Position numbers and translations under genes: made by a program
Assembly: GCF_920984665.1 (NCBI RefSeq)
Contig: NZ_CAKLBP010000002.1
Coordinates: forward strand, 682,001-746,000
From: Pedobacter sp. Leaf170
GTDB lineage: Bacteria; Bacteroidota; Bacteroidia; Sphingobacteriales; Sphingobacteriaceae
Length of the DNA stretch: 64,000 nt
Direction of reading: 5' to 3'
Notes under the pieces: generated by a model
The model's database searches: none
What the model was told of the DNA's origin: nothing
What the model saw: the letters and a program-made list of their open reading frames with translations, nothing else
Part shown: piece after piece, positions 16,262 to 25,095 of the stretch
Layout: each line of letters starts with the position of its first letter
How positions within the stretch are numbered: the stretch's first letter is position 1

Positions 16262-18991
16262 CTACTTCACCGTATATCTAAAAATAGATCTACCAACATT
16301 GCCATTTTCATCAATACCTTCTACAACAACTTTATATTGGCCTTTTCCATCAGCATTATAAAAATCGAATGATGATGTTCCTGTTGCTTTATCAGTTATT
16401 ACTTTCGGATTCCAATAAATGGTTGTGCGTAAATCGTTGCGGTTTAAATTTGCTGGCACATCGTATTTAGGCATATAAAATTGGCGCTCTTTATCATAGC
16501 CTTGTGGAGAAAAAGTAACCTCATAGTTTTTAGGCAACATATCAAGCAACTGGCTTTTAGAAATTTTAGTGCCTTTTGGTGCTTTTTTCTGGTTAATTAC
16601 CAGTACCCCATTAATGTTATTAGCTCTGTTTACTAATCCTAATTCATCACGCAAAAATATTTCTACAGATTCTATAGTCGACGTTTGAATCGTATTCAGT
16701 TGGTTTACATCTACAAGCATACCATTAATAAAAACTCCCATTGGGATTTTTTTACCCTGATTGTAATCTCTCGAAACATAAAAATTATTATCAACATAGG
16801 TAACGCCGGTGGCCATTGTTTGCAAACAATTAATTAACAATGCACAACCTGTTAATCTATCACCGGCAATTTCATGGTCGGCCATTTGCCCTAAGCCAGA
16901 AAGTGCAGGGTAATCTTTATGACTAACCTTTGGCACGGCAGTGCCTTTAATGGTTACATCTTTTAAGGTATGCAGATACGAATACTGCTTTTTACTATTA
17001 TCAAGATAGCTTGTTAATGTGCTATCAATATTTAAAACTTCATCAGGTACACTAAAATTTTTGCTTACTGATGGCGCAGGTGTACCATTTAACGAAATGG
17101 CCATATTTTTATAATTCACATTATATTTTGCTGTAATGGTAACTTTTGATGAATCGTTAAGTACCAGATTACTGAATTTAAAGTTGCCAACCGGATCAGT
17201 AACTCCTTCAAGATTAAAGCGTTTATCAGGTATCGTTAATAATAATTGTCCTTTTCTTACCGGAATACCGTTACCCATTCTTAAAATTCCAGAAACTTCT
17301 ATGCCTTGCTCTGGTGGTATTGTAATTTTTGGAAGTTTATTCGCAATAATATCTGTGTATGAATAACTTCTATAGCCTTGTGTGAGTAGCAATGCATCTA
17401 AATCTGATAACTTTTTTGCATCTGTTCCATTAAAATAATAATTGGGTTTTTCGATGTAACCTTTTAAATCGCTGCTTAATAATAGCGAAGTTAAAATTGT
17501 AGTCGCACCGTCTTCATTTAATGGTACTTTGGTTTCATCAACAACAGAAACAGATAAATTACCTTCAACAGGCGCACCATCTTTTTTTGCGCTAACATTT
17601 ATTTTAACTTTCTTTTTTGGGCCATAAGTTGCGGCCGGACTAGTAACTGCTAACGATAAGCTATTCTTATTCTGTACAAAAATTAAGCGTTCACTTAAAG
17701 GTTTTCCATTCTCTGAAAATAGGGTAAACTGTGCAATCCCCATTGGGAATTTGCTTTTTGGAATCGTGGTTGTATATTCTTTATTCGATAGGGCCGTTTG
17801 TGCTCCGTAACAAACTACACCTTTACTTTGCGCTATTACATAGAACAACTTTCCCTGGTTCGCCTGAAAGAAAGCATCGTTTGCAGCAATTTTTATAGAA
17901 ACATTGTCTGCATCGGCTGTGCCGGATTTAATCGTAATACCGCTGGCTAAAACTTTCGGCAAATTAATATTTTGGGTTGTTCCATCAGCATATATAACTG
18001 CTGCTTTGTATGTTTTATCTGTTTCTGGTGTGAAGGTAAAGCTGCCCATACCTAAATGTTGAGCTGTAAAAGTTGCAACTTGTTTACCATCAACATCGCT
18101 GATTGTTCCTTTTGCATTAATGCCTAATCCATCGGTTTTTATGGCTTTAAATGCAACCTTATTATCAATACCAGCAATCAGATTTCCGCCTTCAGCAAAA
18201 AACTGCATGTCTTTATTTACAATTGCATTTTTCAGCAGAAAATTATTTGTAACAACATCTTTCTCAGTTGTGTTTATTGATGTAATTAATTCGCCATTCT
18301 GTAATTGATATTCTGCTTTCTGTGCTGCGGTCATGCTGATGGTCAAAAATCCGTTTGCATCTGTCGTGCCTCTGCCTTTGGCAATACTGGTATAGCTGGT
18401 AACTACCTGCCAGGTTACATTTTTATTGGCATAAGGTTTATTGTTCAAGTCTTTAAATTGAACCCTCGCATCAATTTTTTCCTGTTTATCAGTAGATAAA
18501 TTTTTGTAAGAAATATGGGTTTTTACTTCTTTATCAATAGCCTCACCAACAAAAAAAGTTTTATTAAAATATGCCGGGTCGCTGGCGTTTAACATCCACA
18601 ATGTGTAAGCCCTAACATGATAATTTCCTTGTTTGTAATTTTCCATAGATAAAGGGAAATTGCCAGAAGCAACGCCGCCAACCAAAGGAAGCTTTAGTGT
18701 TTGAATTAAAGAATCTTTTTGATTGATTACATCAACATAAACGATTTTACTAATTCCTGTTAAAAAATTTTGATTTTCGGTTACATAAGCTTTGAACCAA
18801 ACTGTATCTGCAACTGCGTAGTAGGGTTTATCGAAATGCAAATACACTTTCTCAGTAGGGAAGTCATTTAAAACTTTATTGGTTTTTGATATGATGGTAT
18901 TAATACTAATGGTATCAGTTTGTGCAAAAGAAGAAAGGTTTAGCACAGCTAAAAAAGAAAGTAATATGATTAGAATTCTGAAAATCTTCAT
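16262..18991 (-). CDS. large secreted MG2-like / TonB-plug-like envelope protein without a barrel
   Basis: This 909-aa protein has a signal peptide (cleavage near LSSFAQ). The N-terminus holds a macroglobulin MG2-like domain at about residues 35-155 (EKVYLHFDKPYYAVADTVWF, GNYHVRAYTLWML), followed by several immunoglobulin-like beta-sandwiches, including a carboxypeptidase-regulatory-like one (GILRMGNGIPVRKGQLL). At about 715-815 there is a region resembling a TonB-receptor plug (GVFINGMLVDVNQLNTIQTS, ESVEIFLRDELGLV), but no transmembrane barrel follows. The protein is therefore probably periplasmic or outer-membrane associated. Its role is unknown. It is monocistronic as far as I can see. Confidence 0.7.
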   Translation of the reverse strand: MKIFRILIILLSFLAVLNLSSFAQTDTISINTIISKTNKVLNDFPTEKVYLHFDKPYYAVADTVWFKAYVTENQNFLTGISKIVYVDVINQKDSLIQTLKLPLVGGVASGNFPLSMENYKQGNYHVRAYTLWMLNASDPAYFNKTFFVGEAIDKEVKTHISYKNLSTDKQEKIDARVQFKDLNNKPYANKNVTWQVVTSYTSIAKGRGTTDANGFLTISMTAAQKAEYQLQNGELITSINTTEKDVVTNNFLLKNAIVNKDMQFFAEGGNLIAGIDNKVAFKAIKTDGLGINAKGTISDVDGKQVATFTAQHLGMGSFTFTPETDKTYKAAVIYADGTTQNINLPKVLASGITIKSGTADADNVSIKIAANDAFFQANQGKLFYVIAQSKGVVCYGAQTALSNKEYTTTIPKSKFPMGIAQFTLFSENGKPLSERLIFVQNKNSLSLAVTSPAATYGPKKKVKINVSAKKDGAPVEGNLSVSVVDETKVPLNEDGATTILTSLLLSSDLKGYIEKPNYYFNGTDAKKLSDLDALLLTQGYRSYSYTDIIANKLPKITIPPEQGIEVSGILRMGNGIPVRKGQLLLTIPDKRFNLEGVTDPVGNFKFSNLVLNDSSKVTITAKYNVNYKNMAISLNGTPAPSVSKNFSVPDEVLNIDSTLTSYLDNSKKQYSYLHTLKDVTIKGTAVPKVSHKDYPALSGLGQMADHEIAGDRLTGCALLINCLQTMATGVTYVDNNFYVSRDYNQGKKIPMGVFINGMLVDVNQLNTIQTSTIESVEIFLRDELGLVNRANNINGVLVINQKKAPKGTKISKSQLLDMLPKNYEVTFSPQGYDKERQFYMPKYDVPANLNRNDLRTTIYWNPKVITDKATGTSSFDFYNADGKGQYKVVVEGIDENGNVGRSIFRYTVK

Positions 18992-19080
18992 GAACAGGAT
19001 ATAGTTTACTAAGGATGTAAATATATCTATTTAAACATAGAGCGCATAACTTGCCATAATGTTTAACATTTTTTTACAAT

Positions 19081-19113
19081 AAAAAAGCCGGTTTTACATT
19101 AGCAAAACCGGCT
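19081..19113 (-). terminator. terminator of the nitroreductase gene
   Basis: On the minus strand AGCCGGTTTT and AAAACCGGCT form a perfect 10-bp stem around an 8-base loop and run into a T tract. It lies 18 bases after the nitroreductase stop codon. Confidence 0.88.
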
Positions 19114-19131
19114 CAAATTATTTCAGATAAA

Positions 19132-19764
19132 TTATTTGTATTCAATTACAAATTCGTTCATCGGTGTACGTACTTTTTTCAATTTGGCTAACCAGTCGTT
19201 TGCCTCGTCTCTGTAACCTAGTGGTAATAAAGTTACACTACGTAAGCCTTTTTCGTTTAAACCTAAAAGCTCATCTAAAGCTGCCGAATCAAAACCTTCC
19301 ATTGGTGTAGCATCAACTTTTAATAAAGCTGCTTCAGCAATTGCAACGCCAAAACCAATGTAAGCCTGGCGGGCTGCATGGTCAAAGTTTTCTTCTGCGG
19401 GTAAAGATAATCTCGATGCTTTTAATTGGTTTTTATAGGCATCTGTTGTGTTTTCCGGTAAACCGCGTTCTGAATTCATACGCGAAAATACTTCATCAAT
19501 ACCTTCTTCTGTATAATTTGAGAAAGCTGCGAAAACTAATAAATGAGATGAATCTATCACCTGAGATTGGTTGTAAGCAATTGGTGCAATTTTCTCTTTT
19601 AACTCTTGATTTGCTATAACCAAAATCCTGAATGGTTGTAATCCTGATGATGTTGGTGCTAGGTGGGCAGCTGCAACAATTTTATCAACTTTTTCTTGAT
19701 CAACTGGTTCCCCGTTCATTTTTTTAACTGCGTAACGCCAGTTTAAAGCTTCTAATAAACTCAT
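19132..19764 (-). CDS. nitroreductase family NAD(P)H-dependent oxidoreductase
   Basis: This 210-aa FMN enzyme has the NfsB-type opening ALNWRYAVKKMNG (phosphate-binding Arg/Lys), the flavin-binding APTSSGLQPFRILV at about residues 33-46, and an EAALLKVDATPMEGFD segment near the C-terminal half that forms the FMN/substrate lip. Length and order fit a standard dihydropteridine-reductase/nitroreductase-like protein. The enzyme would reduce quinones, flavins or nitro compounds as a homodimer in the cytosol. It stands alone and ends at a strong terminator. The physiological substrate is unknown. Confidence 0.9.
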   Translation of the reverse strand: MSLLEALNWRYAVKKMNGEPVDQEKVDKIVAAAHLAPTSSGLQPFRILVIANQELKEKIAPIAYNQSQVIDSSHLLVFAAFSNYTEEGIDEVFSRMNSERGLPENTTDAYKNQLKASRLSLPAEENFDHAARQAYIGFGVAIAEAALLKVDATPMEGFDSAALDELLGLNEKGLRSVTLLPLGYRDEANDWLAKLKKVRTPMNEFVIEYK

Positions 19765-19888
19765 ATTTTGCTAATTTTTTTGATTCTAAATTTATATGAG
19801 CAAATATCAAAAATACACAGCCATATTTTTGTTGATCTATGGTAATAAACTCATCTTTTTAGTGATGAATAATCTCTAAAAAGTAATA

Positions 19889-21013
19889 TTATTCAGATTT
19901 GCTTTCAGAAAATTTTAGGTCAATTCTAACCGGAAAATGGTCTGATAGAAGGGCTTTTTCGATTTTATAATTTAGCACATCCAAATCCTGAGAAGTTGCA
20001 ATGTAATCTATCTGGAAGTTTGGAAATTTTCCGTTATAGGTTTTTCCAAATCCTGATCCTTTTTCTTCAAAAGAATTTTTTAAACCCTTAGTGATTTTTT
20101 TTACTGCGTAAGATGCTGGTGTATCGTTAAAATCGCCGGCAATTAAATAGGGCGTTTTGCAGTTGGCCATTTCAGCCTTCATAATATCAACCTGCTCGCT
20201 TCTTTTTACAAAGGCACGTTTCAGCATTTTTAAAATCCTTTTTGATGCATAAACCTTTCCCCGAGTTTTTTTGGTTAGTTCATCCAGAAACTGATAATCT
20301 TGTGGCTGGAAACTAATAGATTGGAAATGGACATTATAAATTCTGATGGTTTTTCCTTTAACATCTAAATCTGTGTAAATGCTCATGTTATCTCCATAAC
20401 CTTGAAAGCGGATACTATCTTGATGTTTGATTGGATATTTAGAGAAAATTGCCAATCCAAAACCTTCATATTCATTTTCAGAAGCAGGCTGAAAATAATA
20501 ATACTTGGTATTGAGCATAGATTTTAGGCTATCGATTGTATTAAAATTCCCACTTCTTCGTGTGTAGAATTCCTGAAAACAAACCACATCCGGATTTTGG
20601 TTTTTTACAACCTGCAGCATTTTCTCTTTAGCAGGAATGGTATTATCTTCTCCAAAAAATTTAAAGCTGTGAACGTTGTAAGTCATTATTCTTAAAGAAC
20701 CAACTTCCTTTTCCGAACTACCTTCATCGCCCCCGAAACCAAATGTTGCATGTAAGGTATTGTAACCAATTGCGATAATGATTAAGATGATTATCGAGAA
20801 ACTCCATTTTTTTCTAATTATCCACCAGATAACAAACAGAAGCGACACGAATAACGAGTATGGATAGGCTAAGGCGAAATAGGCAAATAAAAAGTTCGAC
20901 CGTGGATCGATATTTCCGGCAATTGTTCCAAGTATCAATGAAATTGCCACAACAATACATATTGGCAGGAGTATTTTATCTAAAAACGTATATTTCGTGT
21001 TGGATGTTGGCAT
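19889..21013 (-). CDS. membrane-anchored endonuclease/exonuclease/phosphatase family protein
   Basis: The protein of 374 aa begins with about three hydrophobic helices (residues 10-95) and continues with an EEP-fold domain: TYNVHSFKF (metal-binding Asn), VVCFQEFYTRRSG (catalytic Glu), AGDFNDTPAS (Asp and Asn) and LLSDHFPVRIDL (Asp-His pair). Such domains hydrolyse phosphodiesters; with an N-terminal membrane anchor the catalytic part faces one side of the inner membrane. Its start shares bases with the stop of the upstream rhomboid gene (21013), so the two are translationally coupled in the mutL operon. Whether the substrate is nucleic acid or lipid cannot be seen. Confidence 0.87.
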   Translation of the reverse strand: MPTSNTKYTFLDKILLPICIVVAISLILGTIAGNIDPRSNFLFAYFALAYPYSLFVSLLFVIWWIIRKKWSFSIIILIIIAIGYNTLHATFGFGGDEGSSEKEVGSLRIMTYNVHSFKFFGEDNTIPAKEKMLQVVKNQNPDVVCFQEFYTRRSGNFNTIDSLKSMLNTKYYYFQPASENEYEGFGLAIFSKYPIKHQDSIRFQGYGDNMSIYTDLDVKGKTIRIYNVHFQSISFQPQDYQFLDELTKKTRGKVYASKRILKMLKRAFVKRSEQVDIMKAEMANCKTPYLIAGDFNDTPASYAVKKITKGLKNSFEEKGSGFGKTYNGKFPNFQIDYIATSQDLDVLNYKIEKALLSDHFPVRIDLKFSESKSE

Positions 21014-21867
21014 TAATCTTTACTCGCTTTAAATAATTTTTCTTTTTCCGTTGCTGTTAATTTATCATAACCTGATTTTGATATCTTATCCAATATCTCA
21101 TCTACCTCTTTTTGAGAAACGCCTTTAAATTCAGGTTTTTTTATTGGTTGGTCGTTTTTTACAACCCTAAGTTTAGGTTTTTTTTCAAAAATTTTGCTCC
21201 AATCGTTACCACTTTGCAGGCTTTTAATAAAAACAAAACCTAAAATAGCGCCTCCAATATGCGCAAAACTGCCGCCTGCATTTGCAGAGCCCAAACTTAA
21301 TACATCTAAAACGATGTAAACGATTGCAAGGTATTTAATTTTTACCTCGCCAAAAAACATTAAGAAAATCCCATAATTGGGTATTAGCGTTGCCGTTGCG
21401 GTAATAATTGCCATAACTGCAGCCGACGAGCCAATAACAGATGCGCCCGCTAAGTTATCTTTAAAAACAGGAATAAGATTTAAGCCCAAAAGATAAACTA
21501 AAGCACCAGCAAACCCTCCGGCCCAATAAATGAAATGAAATTGACGGGCTTTTAAAAAGTTCATAAATATTTGTCCGAACCAGAATAAACCCATCATATT
21601 AAAAAGAATATGGAAAAAATCGGCATGGAAAAACATGTAGGTTACAATCGTGTAGAACCTGGTTGGTAGCATAGAGAAGGCAGCCGGTAATGCCAGGTAT
21701 GTTCTAACCAATTCATAAGCATTATTGCCGCTTCCGCTTAAAAAAAATACTAATCCGATTAAAGCGGTTGCAACGAAGATAATTACATTAATGCCTATGT
21801 ATAAAGAAACCGGATTTCCTGAGCGGAATACCTTATAACTTAAATCTTTAAAGATGCTATTATTCAT
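21013..21867 (-). CDS. rhomboid family intramembrane serine protease (first copy in window)
   Basis: This 284-aa protein has six transmembrane helices and the rhomboid active-site elements: HADFFHILFN at residues 81-90 with Asn90, the nucleophile loop GSSA with Ser148, and the catalytic His203 in FAHIGGAILGF. A soluble C-terminal tail of about 65 residues (from 220) ends in a helical KEVDEILDKISKSGYDKLT segment that recalls the DUF6576-like tail of Bacteroidota rhomboids. It overlaps the preceding rhomboid gene by eight bases. Substrates are unknown. Both copies appear active. Confidence 0.9.
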   Translation of the reverse strand: MNNSIFKDLSYKVFRSGNPVSLYIGINVIIFVATALIGLVFFLSGSGNNAYELVRTYLALPAAFSMLPTRFYTIVTYMFFHADFFHILFNMMGLFWFGQIFMNFLKARQFHFIYWAGGFAGALVYLLGLNLIPVFKDNLAGASVIGSSAAVMAIITATATLIPNYGIFLMFFGEVKIKYLAIVYIVLDVLSLGSANAGGSFAHIGGAILGFVFIKSLQSGNDWSKIFEKKPKLRVVKNDQPIKKPEFKGVSQKEVDEILDKISKSGYDKLTATEKEKLFKASKD

Positions 21868-22558
21868 AGTACGTGTAAAAAGTGTCTTTATCTTTCCAGA
21901 TTTTTATTAGAATAAAGCCAATAAGTGCGCCACCCAAGTGTGCATAATGGGCAATTGAATCGCCTTGAATTTGTGCTATACCTAATGATAATTCGATTAA
22001 AATGTAAATCGGAATAATGTATTTGGCCTTTACCGGAACGGGAATGAATAAAATTAACAATTCGGCATTTGGATATAACATACCGAAAGCAACTAATAAG
22101 CCAAAAATTGCACCCGAAGCACCAACCATTTGACTGCCATAAACACCTTGTAATGTAGCAATAGCTTCGTTAGTCAATACTTTTTCTTGCCATCCATTAG
22201 GTAAAGTAACCTGACCTAAAACAGAATGAACTTCGTATGCCTGCACGGCCATTTGTAACGCCAAAGCGCCCAAACCGGTTATAAAATAAAATATTAAAAA
22301 TTTCTTTGCACCCCATCTAGATTCGAGCAAACTACCAAAAGAATATAGCGCAAACATGTTAAAAAAGATGTGCCCAATACCACCATGCATAAACATATAC
22401 GTAATGGGTTGCCAAAATCTAAAATTTGGAGAATCGAAATAGTAAACTGCCAACATATTACCAAGATTTAAACTTGGGAGTAAATAAGTGGCAACAAAAA
22501 GTATGATATTAATAATCAGCAGGTTTTTTACTACTGGTGGTATATATATGTTATTCAT
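21860..22558 (-). CDS. rhomboid family intramembrane serine protease (second copy in window)
   Basis: This 232-aa polytopic protein has GGIGHIFFNMFALYSFGS with Asn67, the nucleophile in VGASGAIFG (Ser148), and His207 in AHLGGALIGF, the complete rhomboid catalytic set. It lacks the soluble tail of its neighbour and so looks like the basic six-helix form. It lies directly downstream of mutL (91-base gap) and overlaps the next rhomboid gene. The two copies differ strongly in sequence and are probably old paralogues rather than a recent duplication. Confidence 0.9.
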   Translation of the reverse strand: MNNIYIPPVVKNLLIINIILFVATYLLPSLNLGNMLAVYYFDSPNFRFWQPITYMFMHGGIGHIFFNMFALYSFGSLLESRWGAKKFLIFYFITGLGALALQMAVQAYEVHSVLGQVTLPNGWQEKVLTNEAIATLQGVYGSQMVGASGAIFGLLVAFGMLYPNAELLILFIPVPVKAKYIIPIYILIELSLGIAQIQGDSIAHYAHLGGALIGFILIKIWKDKDTFYTYYE

Positions 22559-22649
22559 TTATTAGTTCGTTTTTCGTTAGCCGTTTTTCGGCTTTTTGCC
22601 CTATTCGTGGTACTTGCTACTCGATACTCAATACTTGCTACTTCAATCC

Positions 22650-24485
22650 TTACTTCTCAAACTTCTTATCTAATTCGGCTAAAGTGATGGTTTGAATTAC
22701 CGGTTTTCCGCTAATGCTAAAGTTAGGGGTTTTGCAGGCAAAAAGTTCATCAATAAGCGTATTCATTTCTTCCTGACTTAAAGCTGTACCTGCTTTTATT
22801 GCGCTATTCTTTGCTAAACTTCTCGCTAAGCTATCGCGTTTGTTTAATTTTAAATCTTGTTGGGAGTTTTTAAATCCTTCAATCAGCTGTTCAAACAATT
22901 GAGTTTCGTTAATGTTTGAACTTCCTAAATCAACCGGAATACCCTCTACAACCAGGGTGTTTTTGCCAAACTCACGTACGTCAAAACCTAAACTTTTAAT
23001 ATCATCCAGCAAGCTTTTTGCAAGCTCAAAATCATTTGCATTAAGCGTAATGGTTTGCGGAAATAAGCTTTGCTGCGATGCACCCTTTCTATCATCCAGA
23101 TGAATCAAAAATCGTTCGTATAAAATACGCTCGTGCGCCATTTGCTGGTCTATAACCATTAAACCCGATTTAATTTGCGAAACAATATAACGGTTATGCA
23201 ATTGCATATATTGTTTTTTCTGGGTTTCGAAATTGGTTTCTTCGGTATAGAATGAAGTTTGTTCTATAACAGGTTGCTCGGTAATTTCGTAAAGCGAACC
23301 CCAGTTTTTTGCACTTGGCTTGGCTTCATAATTTCTTGGTGAAGAAGAATAACCCGAAGATGATGAAGCATCACTCGCAAATGGATTAAAATTTGGATTA
23401 AAGCTGATGCTTGGTGGTACAATATCTTCAACCGCTTTCGGCGAAATCATATTGCTAAAACCTGTTTCCTGGTCAAAATCTAAAGTTGGCGAAATATTAT
23501 ACCTGCCAATTGAACGTTTTACTGCCGATTTCAAAATCGCATAAATAGATTTTTCATCCAGATATTTAATTTCGGTTTTGGTAGGATGAACGTTTACATC
23601 GATTTTCGAAGGATCGATTTCAATAAATAAAACGTAAAGCGGATAGCTATCATCGGGTAGTAAATCTTCAAAAGCAGAACTTACCGCATGGTTTAAATAA
23701 GCATCCTTTATAAAGCGATTGTTTACAAAGAAAAACTGCTCTCCACGGGTTTTCTTCGCAAAGGCAGGCTTGCCAATAAATCCTTTTAAGTTAATAATTG
23801 TCGTTTCTTCCTCAACAGGAACCAATCGCTCGTTATAATTATTACCAAAAAGATGTATAATGCGTTGTTTTAGATTGCCTTTTGGCAAATTGAAAATTTC
23901 TGTTCCATCATGATGTAAACTGAAAAATATACCTGGATGCGCCAGGGCCACTCGTTGAAATTCATCAATTATATGGCGCATTTCTACCGGATTACTTTTA
24001 AGAAAATTTCTTCTGGCTGGCGTATTAAAAAATAAGTTTTTAATTGAGATTTGTGTGCCTGGAGGTGTTGCAACAGGTTCTTGCGAAATAACTTGCGCAC
24101 CTTCTATGCTGATGCAAGTTCCAATTTCATCATCATGCCTGCGGGTTTTCATCTCCACCTGAGCAATTGCCGCAATAGAAGCCATTGCTTCGCCACGGAA
24201 ACCCATAGTACGGATGGCAAATAAATCTTCGGCCTTTTTTACTTTTGAGGTAGCATGGCGTTCAAAACACATTCTGGCATCCGTAACGCTCATCCCGCTA
24301 CCGTTATCTATGATTTGGATAAGCGCTTTTCCTGCATCTTTTATCACCAGTTGAATTTTATCTGCTCCGGCATCAATAGAATTTTCGAGCAACTCTTTTA
24401 CCGCCGAAGCTGGGCGTTGTACAACTTCTCCGGCAGCAATTTGATTGGCAACAGCATCTGGTAACAGGTGAATAATATCAGTCAT
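22650..24485 (-). CDS. mutL: DNA mismatch repair protein MutL
   Basis: MutL links MutS mismatch recognition to strand removal. The 611-aa protein has the N-terminal GHKL ATPase: Glu in ELLENSIDAGAD, DNGSGM, and the lid GFRGEAMASIAA, then the GTKIxxxNLFFNTPARRNF-like transducer region (ISIKNLFFNTPARRNF). The C-terminal dimerisation domain starts near residue 425. The endonuclease motif, usually DQHA(x)2E(x)4E, reads DQQMAHERILYE, so the two Glu and the Asp are present but His is Gln and Ala is Met. It is the first gene of a leftward operon with two rhomboids and an EEP-family gene. A long repeat lies upstream. Confidence 0.95.
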   Translation of the reverse strand: MTDIIHLLPDAVANQIAAGEVVQRPASAVKELLENSIDAGADKIQLVIKDAGKALIQIIDNGSGMSVTDARMCFERHATSKVKKAEDLFAIRTMGFRGEAMASIAAIAQVEMKTRRHDDEIGTCISIEGAQVISQEPVATPPGTQISIKNLFFNTPARRNFLKSNPVEMRHIIDEFQRVALAHPGIFFSLHHDGTEIFNLPKGNLKQRIIHLFGNNYNERLVPVEEETTIINLKGFIGKPAFAKKTRGEQFFFVNNRFIKDAYLNHAVSSAFEDLLPDDSYPLYVLFIEIDPSKIDVNVHPTKTEIKYLDEKSIYAILKSAVKRSIGRYNISPTLDFDQETGFSNMISPKAVEDIVPPSISFNPNFNPFASDASSSSGYSSSPRNYEAKPSAKNWGSLYEITEQPVIEQTSFYTEETNFETQKKQYMQLHNRYIVSQIKSGLMVIDQQMAHERILYERFLIHLDDRKGASQQSLFPQTITLNANDFELAKSLLDDIKSLGFDVREFGKNTLVVEGIPVDLGSSNINETQLFEQLIEGFKNSQQDLKLNKRDSLARSLAKNSAIKAGTALSQEEMNTLIDELFACKTPNFSISGKPVIQTITLAELDKKFEK

Positions 24486-24705
24486 GTATTAAGGCAATGT
24501 GAATCTGCTAAATTATGCAAAATATGCTTAGGGAATGTGTTTTGTTTAAAACTCAACAGATAAATGACGAGTGATAGAAGACATAAATTAATATCTGATA
24601 TTATTTGCACTTAACATTTCATGCTTCCATCAAATAGCTAACAATAAATAATTTTTTCATAATTATCTTAATGCTTGCTTAAAAATGCTCCAACATTTTA
24701 TTTTT

Positions 24706-24990
24706 TTTTGAAGCTCAAAACCTGTGGTTCTTTTGTAAGCTGGTTCCCGCCAATACTGCAATCTTTTGGGCTAAGTAATTGCAAATTTTTTAGCTGTTGC
24801 TACCAAAAGTATTTACGTTTATGTCGGGGCTATTAACTTTATTTATCTGCTACTATTTAGTTTTTTGTGCCACAACTTTGTATCTAAACCCGATAGCGCC
24901 GATTAGCCCGAAGTGAGGAACGAGCAAGGCTAAAAGGCAATAGCGGGACAACTGCCCGCCATAGAAAACCGAACACCTCATTTTCAAAAT
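24706..24990 (+). repeat. long structured dispersed repeat, family B (copy 1)
   Basis: This non-coding unit of about 285 bases is shared with 62353-62753. The head has a conserved imperfect stem: CCCG (24746-24749) and CTTTTGG (24763-24769) on the left, CCAAAAG (24803-24809) and CGGG (24825-24828) on the right. The tail carries AAACCCGATAGCG and GCCCGCCAT and ends in ATTTTCAAAA. No ORF is present. It fills the middle of the 610-base gap between mutL and the amidohydrolase gene; the rest of that gap shows nothing I recognise. Confidence 0.65.
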
Positions 24991-25095
24991 AAGCGTATGC
25001 AGTATAAGGCTTTAAAAACCATTTGGCGGAATTAAGGAGATACTATCATTTTCTTTACAAACACTTCTGCCTACATTTTCTCTATCTTTATCTTC

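Noticed and set aside
24746..24829. Idea that the family B hairpin is an integron attC site
   Set aside because: The stem has no clear R and L box core pairs, no cassette-like gene lies beside it, and no integrase is in the window.
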